A DNA stretch of 64,000 nucleotides, from positions 1 through 64,000 of the forward strand of contig MU119464.1 in assembly GCA_014904845.1 (NCBI GenBank), in the 5' to 3' direction. The translations under genes were made by a program, and so were the position numbers. Each line of letters opens with the position of its first letter. Within the stretch, counting starts at the first letter, position 1. Shown in pieces: positions 51,634 through 62,518 of the stretch. The stretch is from Acephala macrosclerotiorum (taxonomy: Eukaryota; Ascomycota; Leotiomycetes; Helotiales; Mollisiaceae). Below the pieces are notes generated by a model, which was not told the origin of the DNA, made no database searches, and saw only the letters and a list, made by a program, of their open reading frames with translations.

Positions 51634-53460
51634 ATGCCTTTGCCCACAAGATTAATCCTCACCGCGACCTATTTCAAAATTTGTCGAGTCACGGTTGGAG
51701 TCACACTGTGTCAACCATTTTCTTCATGCCTCATGAAAAGAAAAGAGATTCAAATTGAAGACTTTCCACAGTCCAAACGCCCAAGAGCCAAGATGGCCAC
51801 AACAAAAATTACTCTCACACCTCGTGAGAGCCAACTTCGAGACCTCTTGCTAGATGTTGCGCGTTTCATCGACGAGTCGAAAGAAATCAAGGAAAAGATT
51901 GAACTTCGTTGGGCTGGAGGATGGGTACGAGATAAGCTATTGGACATTCCTAGTCACGACATTGACACGGCCATCAACTCAATGACTGGCTTTGCGTTTA
52001 GCTCCAAGATGCAGGACTACCTCAAAAGCGAGGAAAACATGAAGAAGCACTCCTTGGAAGTCAAAGACCTCGGAGGCCTTCACAAGATTCTGGCAAACCC
52101 CGAGAAGTCAAAACATCTGGAGACAGCTACGACCAAAATTCTAGGCTTCGATGTGGACTTTGTTAATCTCCGAAAAGAGACGTACACTGCAGACAGCAGA
52201 AATCCTCAGGTGGAATTTGGAACCGCTGAAGAGGATTCGTTGAGACGCGATGCTACTATCAATGCTCTTTTCTACAACCTTCACAGCGATCATGTTGAGG
52301 ATTTCTCGACAGGTTTGGAAGATCTTGATGCTCGTCGTATCCGAACCCCTTTAGAGCCGAGAACGACATTCATGGATGATCCATTGCGAGTTCTAAGATT
52401 GGTCAGATTTGCTAGTCGGTTGAGCTTCAGTATTGATCCAGAATCCGAAAAGTACATGAGTGATCCGGCAGTCTTGGATGCTCTCAAGCTTAAGATCAGC
52501 CGAGAAAGAGTTGGAGTTGAGGTTGAGAAGATGTTAAAAGGTCAGCTCTATCCTTCGCCGGCACACATCATCTTTAACCATGCAATAGGAAGCAATCCTC
52601 GAAGTGCTCTTCAACTCATCGATAGGCTCGGTCTCTACTCTACCATCTTCACTAACCCGACTATTCATCTCAGTCCTTCGCCGAGCATCGAGAATTGGAG
52701 CGTCGTCTATGACTGCCTCGAGCGGCTCAAAATTAACGAAACACCAAAGTCTATCTACCCGTCTCTGGTTCGGTCTGACGATGCGAAATACTTAGGATGG
52801 ATCCTGGCTGCTCTCGCTCCGTGGGCTACTGTTCCTGAACCGGTACCTGTCAAGAAAGGCAAGCTTCCTTTACCGTTGGGAGCTATAGTTGCACGAGAGG
52901 GTATCAAGGCCGACAATAAAACCATCAATGTCGTCACTGGATCCTTCAGAAACCACGAGTCGATTACCAAGCTAAAGGACGATATTAGACGCAAAGAATT
53001 GTATGTGAATGAGCGGGATACGATTGGCATGACCATTCGAAGATGGGATGCCCAAGGTGGACACTGGCGACTTCAAACTCTATTTGCACTTCTCGTAGAG
53101 GCCCTGAAGAGAAATGACCCCAAAGGTCAGGAACCTTTGAACCTTCTGTCATCTATGCTAACTCGGTATTCAGTTTATGAGCAGCTTTTCAGCGAGTGGC
53201 AAGAATTTATCGATCATCTGGAGTCTATGGAAATCATGGATGCTGCAGCAGAAAAGAGTATCATTGATGGAACAAGCCTGTCCAAAGCTCTTGGCGGCAT
53301 CAAACCCGGCGTGTGGATGAAACCTGCTCTTGACGTGGTGATGGAATGGCAACTCCGCAATCCAGGCGTTAAGGATCCCGCAGGTGCTATTGAAGAGGTG
53401 AAGCAGCGAAGTGAGGAGTTGAAGATACCAAAAAGTAGTTGCATTCAGACAGAGCTCTAG
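51634..53460 (+). CDS. cca1: tRNA CCA-adding enzyme
   Basis: Single exon, 608 residues from the ATG at 51634. It adds CCA to tRNA 3' ends using CTP and ATP, without a template. Class II nucleotidyltransferase motifs are in order: GGWVRDKLL (residues 95-103), the metal-binding D109-x-D111 in SHDIDTAI, RRDATINALFYNL (motif B), and FMDDPLRVLRLVRFASRL (motif D). Three in-frame ATGs occur before the catalytic core (51634, 51733, 51793). The first 34 residues contain no acidic residue and several Arg/Lys, as in a mitochondrial presequence; after the second ATG comes a basic KRPRAK patch that could direct nuclear import. Yeast CCA1 uses the same trick to serve mitochondria, nucleus and cytosol from one gene. 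Confidence 0.95.
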   Translation: MPLPTRLILTATYFKICRVTVGVTLCQPFSSCLMKRKEIQIEDFPQSKRPRAKMATTKITLTPRESQLRDLLLDVARFIDESKEIKEKIELRWAGGWVRDKLLDIPSHDIDTAINSMTGFAFSSKMQDYLKSEENMKKHSLEVKDLGGLHKILANPEKSKHLETATTKILGFDVDFVNLRKETYTADSRNPQVEFGTAEEDSLRRDATINALFYNLHSDHVEDFSTGLEDLDARRIRTPLEPRTTFMDDPLRVLRLVRFASRLSFSIDPESEKYMSDPAVLDALKLKISRERVGVEVEKMLKGQLYPSPAHIIFNHAIGSNPRSALQLIDRLGLYSTIFTNPTIHLSPSPSIENWSVVYDCLERLKINETPKSIYPSLVRSDDAKYLGWILAALAPWATVPEPVPVKKGKLPLPLGAIVAREGIKADNKTINVVTGSFRNHESITKLKDDIRRKELYVNERDTIGMTIRRWDAQGGHWRLQTLFALLVEALKRNDPKGQEPLNLLSSMLTRYSVYEQLFSEWQEFIDHLESMEIMDAAAEKSIIDGTSLSKALGGIKPGVWMKPALDVVMEWQLRNPGVKDPAGAIEEVKQRSEELKIPKSSCIQTEL

Positions 53461-53749
53461 CATAAAACAATAAATGAGCACAAAATGCCAAGCTTCAAAA
53501 ATATGAAACCCGCATACTTTAAGAAATGCTTCCCTTAGCTCGATATACTACGAAGCATGTTTTAAAATATGTTCTTACTAGCATAGCTCTTGAATGACAC
53601 CCTTTCCCACTCACTCTTTTTACAAAACCAGAAAAAGGGGCTTTGGCGGGTCGGACCGCTTGCTTCGCTTCGTGCGGCTTTTGCGAAGCTGTTCGAACTG
53701 CCCTCGCCATCAACCACAACAAATACCATCCTCATGCGCAACGGTCAAC

Positions 53750-55699
53750 ATGTTCGCTGCTGTGCTAAAAGCGGTTAAGCATGTATCATCGGGATCTTTG
53801 AGAGAGGATGGCATACCTGAGCTGCCATCTCAGAGTAAGAATGCCCGTTCGTAATCTCAAATTTTTCTGACCTGTAATAGGCTTGCCGGAGAAGTACTCA
53901 TTTCCACAAATCTTCGATGAGATTAATATCATAAATCCTAGACCAACTCAAGAAGTGAGCCGTGCCTATATAAAGAGCTCAGTGATGAGGCAAAATTAAT
54001 GTCGTTTAGGTTGCGTTTGAAAAGCTCCTCTTCCTCTATAGCTGCCTAAGCCACGCGGAAAGGCTCGAGAGAGATGACGGCGACGACAAAATTATCCTCG
54101 AGCTTTTACTTTGGATTGCAAAATCAATGCTTCCAGATGGAAATTCAATCCTCAATGATGAGCAGCCAGAAGGTCAGTGTTCTTATTTGATCAAAAAGAC
54201 ACCTCATGCTAACATTTCCAGGCATCTCCGAAGTTGTGCGCGCCAGCGCGGTAGATCTTGCACGCTACAAAGGAATTCTGGGCCTTTCATGCCTCAAAAT
54301 GCTACTCCAGGATCCATCTACGAAAGCCTCGAGCGCGCTAGATCCCAATATCCTCATCTCCATCCTCGCTTTCACCTCAGCACGTGACCCATGGACAACA
54401 CCAACCGCTCAAAAGGTGGCAGAGAGTTTGCTATCCTCGAATTGTATACAAGCACAATCCGAAAAGTTTATTTTCTTCGTCCTCCACGTCTTCATTCGAC
54501 CACTCTTCTCAAAGTCTAAACCCGATGCCATCACCTCCACAGGCCGAAAGGCGATGCCGACATCAGCACCACCAAAAAGGTACGACGTAGCAGCGTCCGA
54601 TCGCGCCTCCAAGCCATGGAAATATGAATCTCCATATTCAATCACAGTATTTTCCTGGCTGGCAACAGTTGCCTCCGTAAGTCCCCCTTTTCTCCTTTTC
54701 CTTACATCACGTGTTAACGACTTCCTCACACAGCAAGATACGATCACTGCCCACTGGAATATGTTCATTCCTCCATTGCTCACTCTTCTAGATACGCCTA
54801 CAGTAAACATACTCGTCCCTAGTCTAGAGACCCTCTCCGCCTTTCTCCCCAAATTGTCTACCAAGTTATTACAGCAAACGGGACTAGGAGAAGTTTTCGA
54901 AGATGCAGTCATGCCTACGCTACTTTACCTTCCTTCGATCACGCCTGTCGAAGAATCGGTACAGATACTCCCTGCAGCGTTTGAAGCTCTCTTCGCTTTA
55001 TGCAATGTTCGGTACCCTCCCCCGACCCCATCCATGGATCCAGGTGCCCTAGGTTCTAGATCGTCAAGCCTTATAACGTTGAACTCCAAGACTTCCTCGA
55101 TGGAAGCCAACACTCCAGATCAAAGACTCGCGTTCTTGGATCGTGTGATGAGAAAAGGAATTTTGACGGCGTATCTCCATGCCTCAGATCTTCCCCAAAT
55201 AACCACTATTTTGCTCTTAGCACTTTCGACCTTAGTCTCAAAAATGGGAATCAATTGCGTGAAGCATCTTAAAGATGTTATACCAATTATTACTGAAGTG
55301 ATGACTGATCCATTTGGCGCATCCAGACCGGAAGGGTTGAGAGAGGCTGTAAAGTGTTTAACAAGCGTGATTTTGCATGCTTGGCCTAGAATGGGAATCA
55401 GAAGCGAAGGTCATGGGATGGAGGTTATCAGGATGCTTGCCGTTTGTTGGAGAATGGTTAAGAAGGGATTGCAGGAACAGGAGAGATGGGCTAAGGATAA
55501 GAAGGCAAAGGACATTCTGAAAGTATTGAGAGAAGTAGAAGGGGAGCTCCCGGTGGTGGGAAGACTGCTTTTGAAGGCTATAGAAGCCGTCAATTCGGAT
55601 ATAGACGTCAAGGAGGAGTTCAGACCACTACTTAGTGTTGATGTCAGCTTGGCAGATGTCTTTGGTATAGATACTGAAGACAATATTAGCAAAGGCTGA
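53750..55699 (+). CDS. tti2: Tel2-interacting protein 2 (TTT complex)
   Basis: Five exons: 53750-53834, 53881-53954, 54010-54172, 54222-54676 and 54734-55699, encoding 580 residues. With Tel2 and Tti1 it forms the TTT co-chaperone that stabilises TOR, ATM and other PIKK kinases. The protein is a helical-repeat solenoid; recognisable segments are EKYSFPQIFDEINIINPRPT, FEKLLFLYSCLSHAERLERD, ISEVVRASAVDLARYKGILG, and DRVMRKGILTAYLHASDLPQ, ending LREAVKCLTSVILHAWPRMG. Introns are 46-57 nt; the last (54677-54733, GTAAGT, gttaacg branch, cacag) is in frame and stop-free and would insert 19 residues if retained. The frame before 53750 is open to an ATG at 53594, so a 52-residue longer N-terminus cannot be excluded. 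Confidence 0.88.
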
Positions 55700-55930
55700 G
55701 CATTCAACTCTAGCATTCAAGTCCTCGCCCTCATCCATGTTCAGCCCCTTACCCATAGCGCCAGTCTTTATTTTAACATATTATCCACATTAGGACTGAG
55801 CTTGCAGCTCGCTCCGCTCATAGCTCCTGAACTTGTTCGGAAGCAGTGTCTGGTACCGTTTTTTCGATCACTAACCCTCACTAACCTTAAAACCGCGAAG
55901 CGCACAACACACGACTAAACAACTTTAAAA
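55700..55930. other. Spacer downstream of tti2
   Basis: About 230 bp containing a small inverted arrangement gagcttgcagctcgctccgctc; otherwise nothing. Confidence 0.4.
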
Positions 55931-56678
55931 ATGGCTCCTCTATTGCGCAGTATCAAAGTTTGTATCCTCTCTGATATTTATGTTCACGTACTAACTGATC
56001 TCAGGCGGAAACCCACAGTGTCGCTATTACCCAAGATGACATAGGCCAGCATCAAGATGTCAGTTATCATCATGTGCCATGCCCAACATTGGTCTCTAAC
56101 AAGTCGGGTTGTTGATTCAGATTCAAGCAGCACATTTTAACGACGAGAGTATTGATCTAAATAATACTGGCAAAATGGTGTTACTGAAATGCTTGCATAT
56201 GAGTAAGTACTGTACAGTCTTTCAAGATTCAACCAAAACAAGATACAAAGTTAACAAAGACCTTAGAGACAGAAAGGAACTCGGCCTTCCCTCTGTCAAT
56301 CTCACCAAATCCGACTTAGTCTAGATCCGCCCCTTTGATAGCTTTATACCACAAACAATCTTCAGCAAGCGCCTAAATGAGCTAGTCCAATGCGTTCGGA
56401 TTACCGACCGAGAGCTCTTGACCCCCAATTGCTACCGATTTGCTCACGGCAAAGATCAAGTAATCCTAAAAAGCAGTGAGGAAACCATTACCGCAATGCC
56501 TACATCTAGTCGTCGATATGAGGAGGTTATAACAAAAGAAATTGCAAAGGAATCTGATACGGATTTTGGTTACGTCCATTCCATGATCATGAAGTATGAA
56601 TTGGAGGTGGAGATGGAGGTCGATGACTCCATGGGAAGTGAGAGGGTTCTGCGCTGCACCAGCATGAAGAGTACATAG
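55931..56678 (+). pseudogene. Unrecognised spliced gene interrupted by a stop
   Basis: An ATG at 55931 (ttaaaaATGgct) opens a frame that runs through three introns with good signals: 55958-56004 (perfect tactaac branch), 56059-56120 and 56203-56259 (gttaac branch). Exons are 55931-55957, 56005-56058, 56121-56202 and 56260 onward. The reading includes MAPLLRSIKAETHSVAITQD, then IDLNNTGKMVLLKCLHM and RDRKELGLPSVNLTKSDLV, then TAG at 56322-56324. The same frame continues open for another 118 codons (FIPQTIFSKRLNELVQCVRI, YGYVH-like FGYVHSMIMKYELEVEMEVD) to 56678. I do not recognise the family. It is either a short gene of 75 residues, or a longer one cut by a single nonsense change (CAG to TAG would fit). 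Confidence 0.4.
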
Positions 56679-56750
56679 TGGCAAGTTGGAACCATTTCAG
56701 GATACTCCGGGCATTGACCTGAATATCCAATTGAAAAGGCGTGAACTTGA

Positions 56751-57742
56751 ACTTTCCTTCTCGCAACTCTCCTCTCCTTCTGTTGCAACCTAGCAACAGC
56801 ATCCTTCCTCGTCGGTACTAAACTCGACCTCCTCAAGCGCGACAACATCATTCAAGGCTGGGCCCTCGTCGAAGACCAATGTCCACAAGGGACCGGTACA
56901 TGTGGTACATGAGGTGCAAGATCTTGCTGCCCTCCTGGATCATATTGTGATACTTTCGATACTCAATACTCTAACATATGCTGTCCTACTCGTACGTCTT
57001 CCCTTTCCACTTCTCCCTTTCCTCCCTTTTCTGTGCTAAGATACGTTTGCGAGGAGAGAGCATTGCTGATGAGAACATGGATAGGAGACGGATGCAGCTA
57101 TAATATTACAAGAGGAGTTGGAGGGAACCGCCGCGCAGTAGACTCTTGGACTCTCTTCACAATGAACAAAGATCTAATCTGCTGCCTCGTAGGAGAAATA
57201 GGAACAAACGCAACAGCCGGCGAGAACTACGGACACTGTCTCGCCGCCAGACAGAGCGTCTCTTCTGCCTCGATGGCTATGCTCGTAACTCTCCCCTCCT
57301 CCTTTCCCCCTTTCCCTATTTCCACTTGTCCTTTCTCCTCATCTTTCCTGTCTCTCCCTCCCATTTCCCCTCTTCCATTCCTTTCTCTTCTTCCGATCAT
57401 ATCTCGAGCACTTGGCTAACAAAACAAAAGATCGACTCCGCAGGCGCAACAGCCCCAGCAACCCTCCCGGCCGGCTACTCAACCACCAGCGGTCCCGCCA
57501 CCACAAGTGCAGCTAGCTCCGCCTCTGCAAAATCAGCATCGATAACGAAGGCCTCGATGACGGGATCGGGATCGAGAAGTTCGATCGTATCTAGTGCTAG
57601 AAGCACGAGTACGAAGAGTAGTTCAGGAACGAGTGTGGCGACTGAAGCAACTGCTACTGTTACTGTGAAGTCTGGGGCTGGAGTTGTTGAGATCGGTTTG
57701 GTGTTTTTAGTAGTTGTGTTGAGTGGTGTGATGGTGGTGTGA
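56751..57742 (+). pseudogene. Cys-rich secreted, GPI-anchor-type protein gene, probably inactivated
   Basis: The pieces match a common fungal family of Cys-rich surface proteins. A hydrophobic leader (LLATLLSFCCNLATASFLVG-like, frame open from 56751) precedes QGWALVEDQCPQGTGTCGT, then CCPPGSYCDTFDTQYSNICC. After an intron (56992-57084) come CSYNITRGV, SWTLFTMNKDLICCLVGEIG and NYGHCLAA. After a second intron (57285-57430) comes a Ser/Thr/Ala-rich stalk ending in a hydrophobic tail (VEIGLVFLVVVLSGVMVV) suited to GPI attachment. Defects: no ATG in the leader frame (a TGA directly precedes it), and TGA at 56910-56912 between the CGT and CCPP segments. Exons 2 and 3 are intact. Wall or surface role inferred from the family; the defects make function doubtful. 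Confidence 0.6.
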
Positions 57743-57908
57743 TCTTGGACCATGTGCAAGAGGTAATGCTTCGATCGTTTAAACGTACGTCAGGTAACAA
57801 AATCATGAAATATCATTTACCTCGCTATGCTATACTCCTAATAATGCCTATTCGTCCTTTCATTCTATCCTAACTCCAATATCCCATTCCTCCACACCGC
57901 TTCCGAGA

Positions 57909-60900
57909 TCAATCAATAGGCTGCTGTTTAAAAAGACTCTTCCCCAACAACCACTTCCTATAAGTCTTAAACCTCTTCTTCGTAAAATCTTCCTCAAGCA
58001 CCGTCAACGGATTCTCCGCAACCTTCAAAAACTCCCTATACTCATCCAACTCCTCCAAGCCCATCCCCTTCCCACCATTCAGCGCCTCTTCACTCACGAT
58101 CCCAATATCGCGCCAGGAGCCGTTCACGTAGTCTAGATACTCAACATCAATCTCGGCTGGGACTTCGGTTGAGACGACGAGGGGTAGGGTTTGAGGATGG
58201 GAAATGTAGCGTGCGTAGTCATCTGTTTCTTGGATGGAGACGGAGGGGTTGAGTGATTCGTGGACTACTTGGGTGAAGGTCCATTGCGCTGCTTTGCTTT
58301 TATCTAGAGGTGTCAATTTCTGTTTCGGTGGCTCGGGTTCTGGTTGTTGAGGTTCTTTCATGATTCCGTGTTGGGTGCCGTTTTTCTCGTGGATGGGCTG
58401 AAGCCAGCGTTGAATACTGATTCGTTTGGTGTTGATGGTTACGCCGGATTTGATGGACATTGTATCGTCGTCTGGGAGGTTGGTTTCTGCTTCTTCGGAA
58501 GGGTCGATGATGGTGACTTCTTTTTTCGGTTTCTTCCTGTCGGGGACGTCTTGGTCGAGTTCAGTGCGGACTTTGAAGGGTGAGAGGTCATAGCGGCCTT
58601 CTTGGGTGGAGCGGATGGGGATGTAGCGTAGGGTGGAATTCATTTTTCCCATGTATGAGAATATCTTTAAAGTTGACGAGAGGGCTAGTGGCTTGTAGTA
58701 TTCGAGCCAGTAATCATCAAAGTAGCCGAGTGGTTTGTTGGCTGTCAGACCGCATGGGTCGTGGTGTTTCGGCAAAACTCTTTTCTCGAGGAAAGCTGGA
58801 GTGTACCATTTGATGTAGCTTCGCCGACCCTTTCCAGACCAAGATCTAGGATCAGCGTGATGTAGGTAGTAGTCAGTAGCAAGATCCCAAAGCATTGGCT
58901 GTCCTTGAGCGAAGATGTAGTTACCCAAGAAAAGGTTGTATGCTTCTTGACGTTGGCCATCGAGGAAAGAATTGTTGTAGTAGCGTTTAAAACTCTCAAC
59001 CATGTCTCGTGAATGGCTTGTCCATTGGTTGATCTTGCGATAGGTCTCCATGGTGTTGACTAGCTGCGAGCCGCCATACTGCACTGCTATTGTGTCTCCG
59101 TGATCGTGATACATGTGAGTGAACAGATTGACCGCGTCAGTATCATAGTCGATTGATGTATCGGCAATGATACCAAGAGCATGTAATTGATGCCCGAGAG
59201 CTCTCTTGCCAATGACGAACTGTGCAGCATTTGTCCGGTCTAAGCAATCAATACAATTCGTCCTTGCCACGCCATTTTGAACTTTCGGCATAGTTGTTAT
59301 GCCATCGCCGTTGTGAAAGAAGCCGGTCGTGGTCACCACTTCTTCAGCGATATTCTCCAATGTTCCGATGACATCTTGATCGCGGCTCTTCGAAGCTCGA
59401 CTCATATCCCAGGCTTTGTGTATGATCTTCTTGTCAGCAGGCAAGAACTGGTTGAGATAGTTAATCGCATTCGTGAACTCATGCAGCAGTTTCGACTCTC
59501 TTGGCGTTCGTTCCCTGGCCTTCACTAGGTTGAGAACGTAGACAGGCGCGCCGTATCTCTCAAAGAGATTATCGAAATGCAATGCAGCGGCACCATAGAA
59601 TGGATCAACCAGATTCAGCTCGATTGGTGGTTTTGGTGTGACGCCAGTGTTGTCTTGGGTCCAATATAATGGGATGCTTCCTCGATGCTGAACGTATGAT
59701 GTGAAGTGCGGATTCGCAAAGAGCTTCGGTCCAGGCGCATGGAATGAGGTAGTAAGAACTTCTGAGACGATTTGTTCAGTCTCGACATCGTTTGCAACAT
59801 AACCCTGAGAGAATTAGTAGCCGAAAGTAAAGGAGCTGCTTTTACCCACCAAGTCATTCGCTCCACGCTTCAGGAACCGAGCACCAGCAAAATATCTAGA
59901 GCGTCGAGCGATTACCGTGATATATACGGATCGACCGTAGATAGAGAGTGCTAATGTACGTCAGAGACGTTAAAATCTGGATAGAAATATCCAACTTACC
60001 AGACTGATCAATATAACCGTGAATCACAGGGAGGCACCAATCGTAAGTATTCTTCAATGCAGCGATGGCCGGTTGCAACAAATAGCTGTTCCATACAAAC
60101 ATAGAGTTGTAATCATGAGTATGGGGATACGGTGTGCCTTTGGCTATAGCGGCTCGTTCTGTTATAATATTATGCTGTAAAGTTCGTGTAATGTCATAGG
60201 AGTAGCTGAAGTAGAACGACCTGGTGAGATCTAGGTTATTGAGGATGCTCAGGAAACGTGCTTCTTCCGGATTCTTGGAATCTGGCTTGAATCGAGAAGC
60301 AGTCCCCGTCGTGAGAGGAACGAGTTCTGTGCCGTCAACAGAATAGGTGAAATGACCTCCAATCATAGCCACTTGACTTCTCTTGGTGATCAGAAGCATG
60401 TAATAACATCCAGTAAAACGTACGAATCCAAGCAGGCCCCAAGTACTGCATCGTAACTTCATCCCTCCAGCACTCTTGTTGCCATCATCAATCGCATTGA
60501 GCAATTGGCTCATCTCCTTTTTGGTATACACAATTTCGTCCTCAGCGATGCTCAGACTTCCAGCATCTGCCGTTCTGTCAATCTTCAAGATTCGAAACCG
60601 TCTGTCCATCACGTCCGCACCGACGATATAGTATCTTGTGGCCGTCTCGTACAACGAGTATTTGTGCATCTGGCAGACACCTTGATCCCCAACCTTTTCA
60701 TATTCGGCTCCCTTGTTCCTTTTCATGTCTGAATTCGGACTTGTAGTTCGTTGGAAAGGTTTTGCTGTACATTCTTCGTCGTCGCCATCATCTGTGCCAG
60801 TATTCGGTCTCTTCTCATTTGTGCTCTGCAAAGGGCTGTGATGAAGGGGCGGGAATTTGGGTAGTTCTCCGGGCTCGACATCTCGAAAGTCCAAACTCAA

Positions 60901-61044
60901 AGGGGAAGTCATGGCAGACGTTGACCTGGATGCAGTTTCCGTGGAAACACTTGCAGTCTCGAAGTGAACATGATTGCTCGTAGTTTCTACCGGACCTGGA
61001 GACCTTCCTCGTCGTGGTGCTCCATCTTCTTGGTCTGCCATCAT
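57909..61044 (-). CDS. fig4: Phosphoinositide 5-phosphatase Fig4 (SAC domain)
   Basis: Three exons, 61044-60000, 59950-59850 and 59804-57909, encode 1013 residues. Fig4 dephosphorylates PI(3,5)P2 and also, with Vac14, supports the Fab1 kinase at the vacuole membrane. The SAC domain starts near residue 125 ([20 protein letters not shown]) and includes [45 protein letters not shown] and [20 protein letters not shown]. The catalytic CX5R is CIDCLDR, Cys at about 566 and Arg at about 572, in [16 protein letters not shown]. The second intron needs donor GTGGGT after ...NDL to keep phase. The first 100 residues are acidic and disordered; the C-terminus is divergent. Confidence 0.94.
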
Positions 61045-61495
61045 GGCAGAACGGTCGAGACTATCGTGGGTTCATGTTTAGTAAGCTATGCATAACCTTA
61101 AAGCTCGTGCCCAAGCACGTCGTAAAGGGGTTCGAGTTCGCCGGTCTAAGCTTTCTTTGGTGCTTGGTCGTGATGTCTTAGATTGGTTCAAGCTTCCTGG
61201 AGACCATAAAGTTCGAGGCTCTGTGATGCTCTGTGATGTCAGTCGGACCAGGCATCAACACAAGCGGAAGGCAGCAACTCTCCCCCACGCGACGGCCAGA
61301 GCGCGGACCCTGATCTTCACGTGCTGAATTTTTCCATTCATGTGAAAATCAATGCGACGCCCCCATCCCATTCCATCACCATTTTTACAAAATCCCGCCG
61401 AGGATCCTTCTCTTCTCTTTTTTCTCTGTAGTATATCTTCTTCATGCCAATCTTCTCTTCTCCCCCTGCGTTTCTAATGCCTCTTACGTATCGCC
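61045..61495. promoter_or_regulatory. Divergent promoter, fig4 and J-domain gene
   Basis: 451 bp between start codons. Contains cttcacgtg at about 61316-61324 (CACGTG-type site) and a pyrimidine-rich stretch at about 61400-61480 upstream of the J-domain gene start. Confidence 0.45.
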
Positions 61496-62518
61496 ATGTC
61501 TGATGACACTCATCAGACAGAGAGCGCCATCTACGACCAGAAAGACATCATAATCCAAAGTCAGTCCATCCCCTGACATGTGATCCGCCCCCAACTAACA
61601 ACACAACAGACGTTCTCGACGAAGAAGATGTACGAATTCAACAAATGCCTCACGTCGCGATCAATAACTGATCTTCGAATAGTTATATAAAATTCTAGGA
61701 GCGGAAAGGTCTGCTTCTGCAGCTGAATTGCGACGATGTTACCTCGAGCGGTCCAAAGTCTGCCATCCAGACAAGCCGCCTTTTCACCCATTGTCAACTA
61801 GGTCAGCCTTTACCGTTCGCAGATCAATTCATCGCAATACTCATACATACACAGCGCCTTCCAACGACTTGGATTCGCATTCGACATCCTCAGATCACCA
61901 AGCGCGAGACGGACATACGATCGAGCCTCCAAACCAACATCCCGCCAATTACCAGACAAGACTACCTTCCTCGGCGGCGAATACACCTTCCGCAGTGCTG
62001 TTGAAGCTATACTTCATGAATTTATGACCGGGGATTTTGTCATTGTTAGAAGATGGCTGGAATCCCTTCATGCGCAATACCCAAATCTCGTCAGCGAGGA
62101 AGTGGTGATCAACGTCGAAAGGAGTTTCATACGGATACGCGAACTAGTATTGACGACCAGAACATATGCGCTTTTGATATATATCGAATTGGGCAGAATA
62201 CATCGGGTCCAAAAGCGATTGATGGGATTAGGATACTTGGATGTGTTGGGACGAGCAAGACTTACGATTCATCTTGTACGAGTGACATTGGCAGTGCCAA
62301 TGCGTGTTGATCGAGCATTAAAGCAAAGAGAAGAAAAAGCCTGGAGAGCAAAAGTTGCTGGCTTGCAAGCCAGAGGTATTACACCAACGGAAACAATGGG
62401 ACGGGCTGGAATCCTTAACGATCGGGTCAGCAAGGTTTTGGAATTTATCGTCGGCGCTGCCGGAAAAGACGAAGGTGCTGACGAAGCTTGGTCAGCGAGT
62501 TTGGGAAAAGCTTCATGA
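61496..62518 (+). CDS. J-domain (DnaJ-like) protein
   Basis: Four exons: 61496-61559, 61610-61629, 61683-61801 and 61855-62518, encoding 288 residues; exon 2 is only 20 nt. J-domain proteins stimulate Hsp70 ATPase and hand it substrates. The J domain is N-terminal (residues about 27-90): DLYKILGAERSASAAELRRC, then LERSKVCHPDKP with the essential HPD, then AFQRLGFAFDILRSPSARRT with tyrosine and aspartate after it. The rest (FLGGEYTFRSAVEAILHEFM, VIVRRWLESLHAQYPNLV) is helical and lacks the Gly/Phe and zinc-finger regions, so this is a class C (type III) member. No transmembrane helix. The specific client is unknown; fungal relatives of this shape include DNAJC9-like factors, but that link is weak. 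Confidence 0.87.

Noticed and set aside
61088..61327. 79-codon frame between fig4 and the J-domain gene; also ggttcgagttcgcc as a tRNA B-box
   Set aside because: Arg/Lys-rich frame without motif inside a divergent promoter. The B-box-like string has no matching A-box or cloverleaf stems around it.
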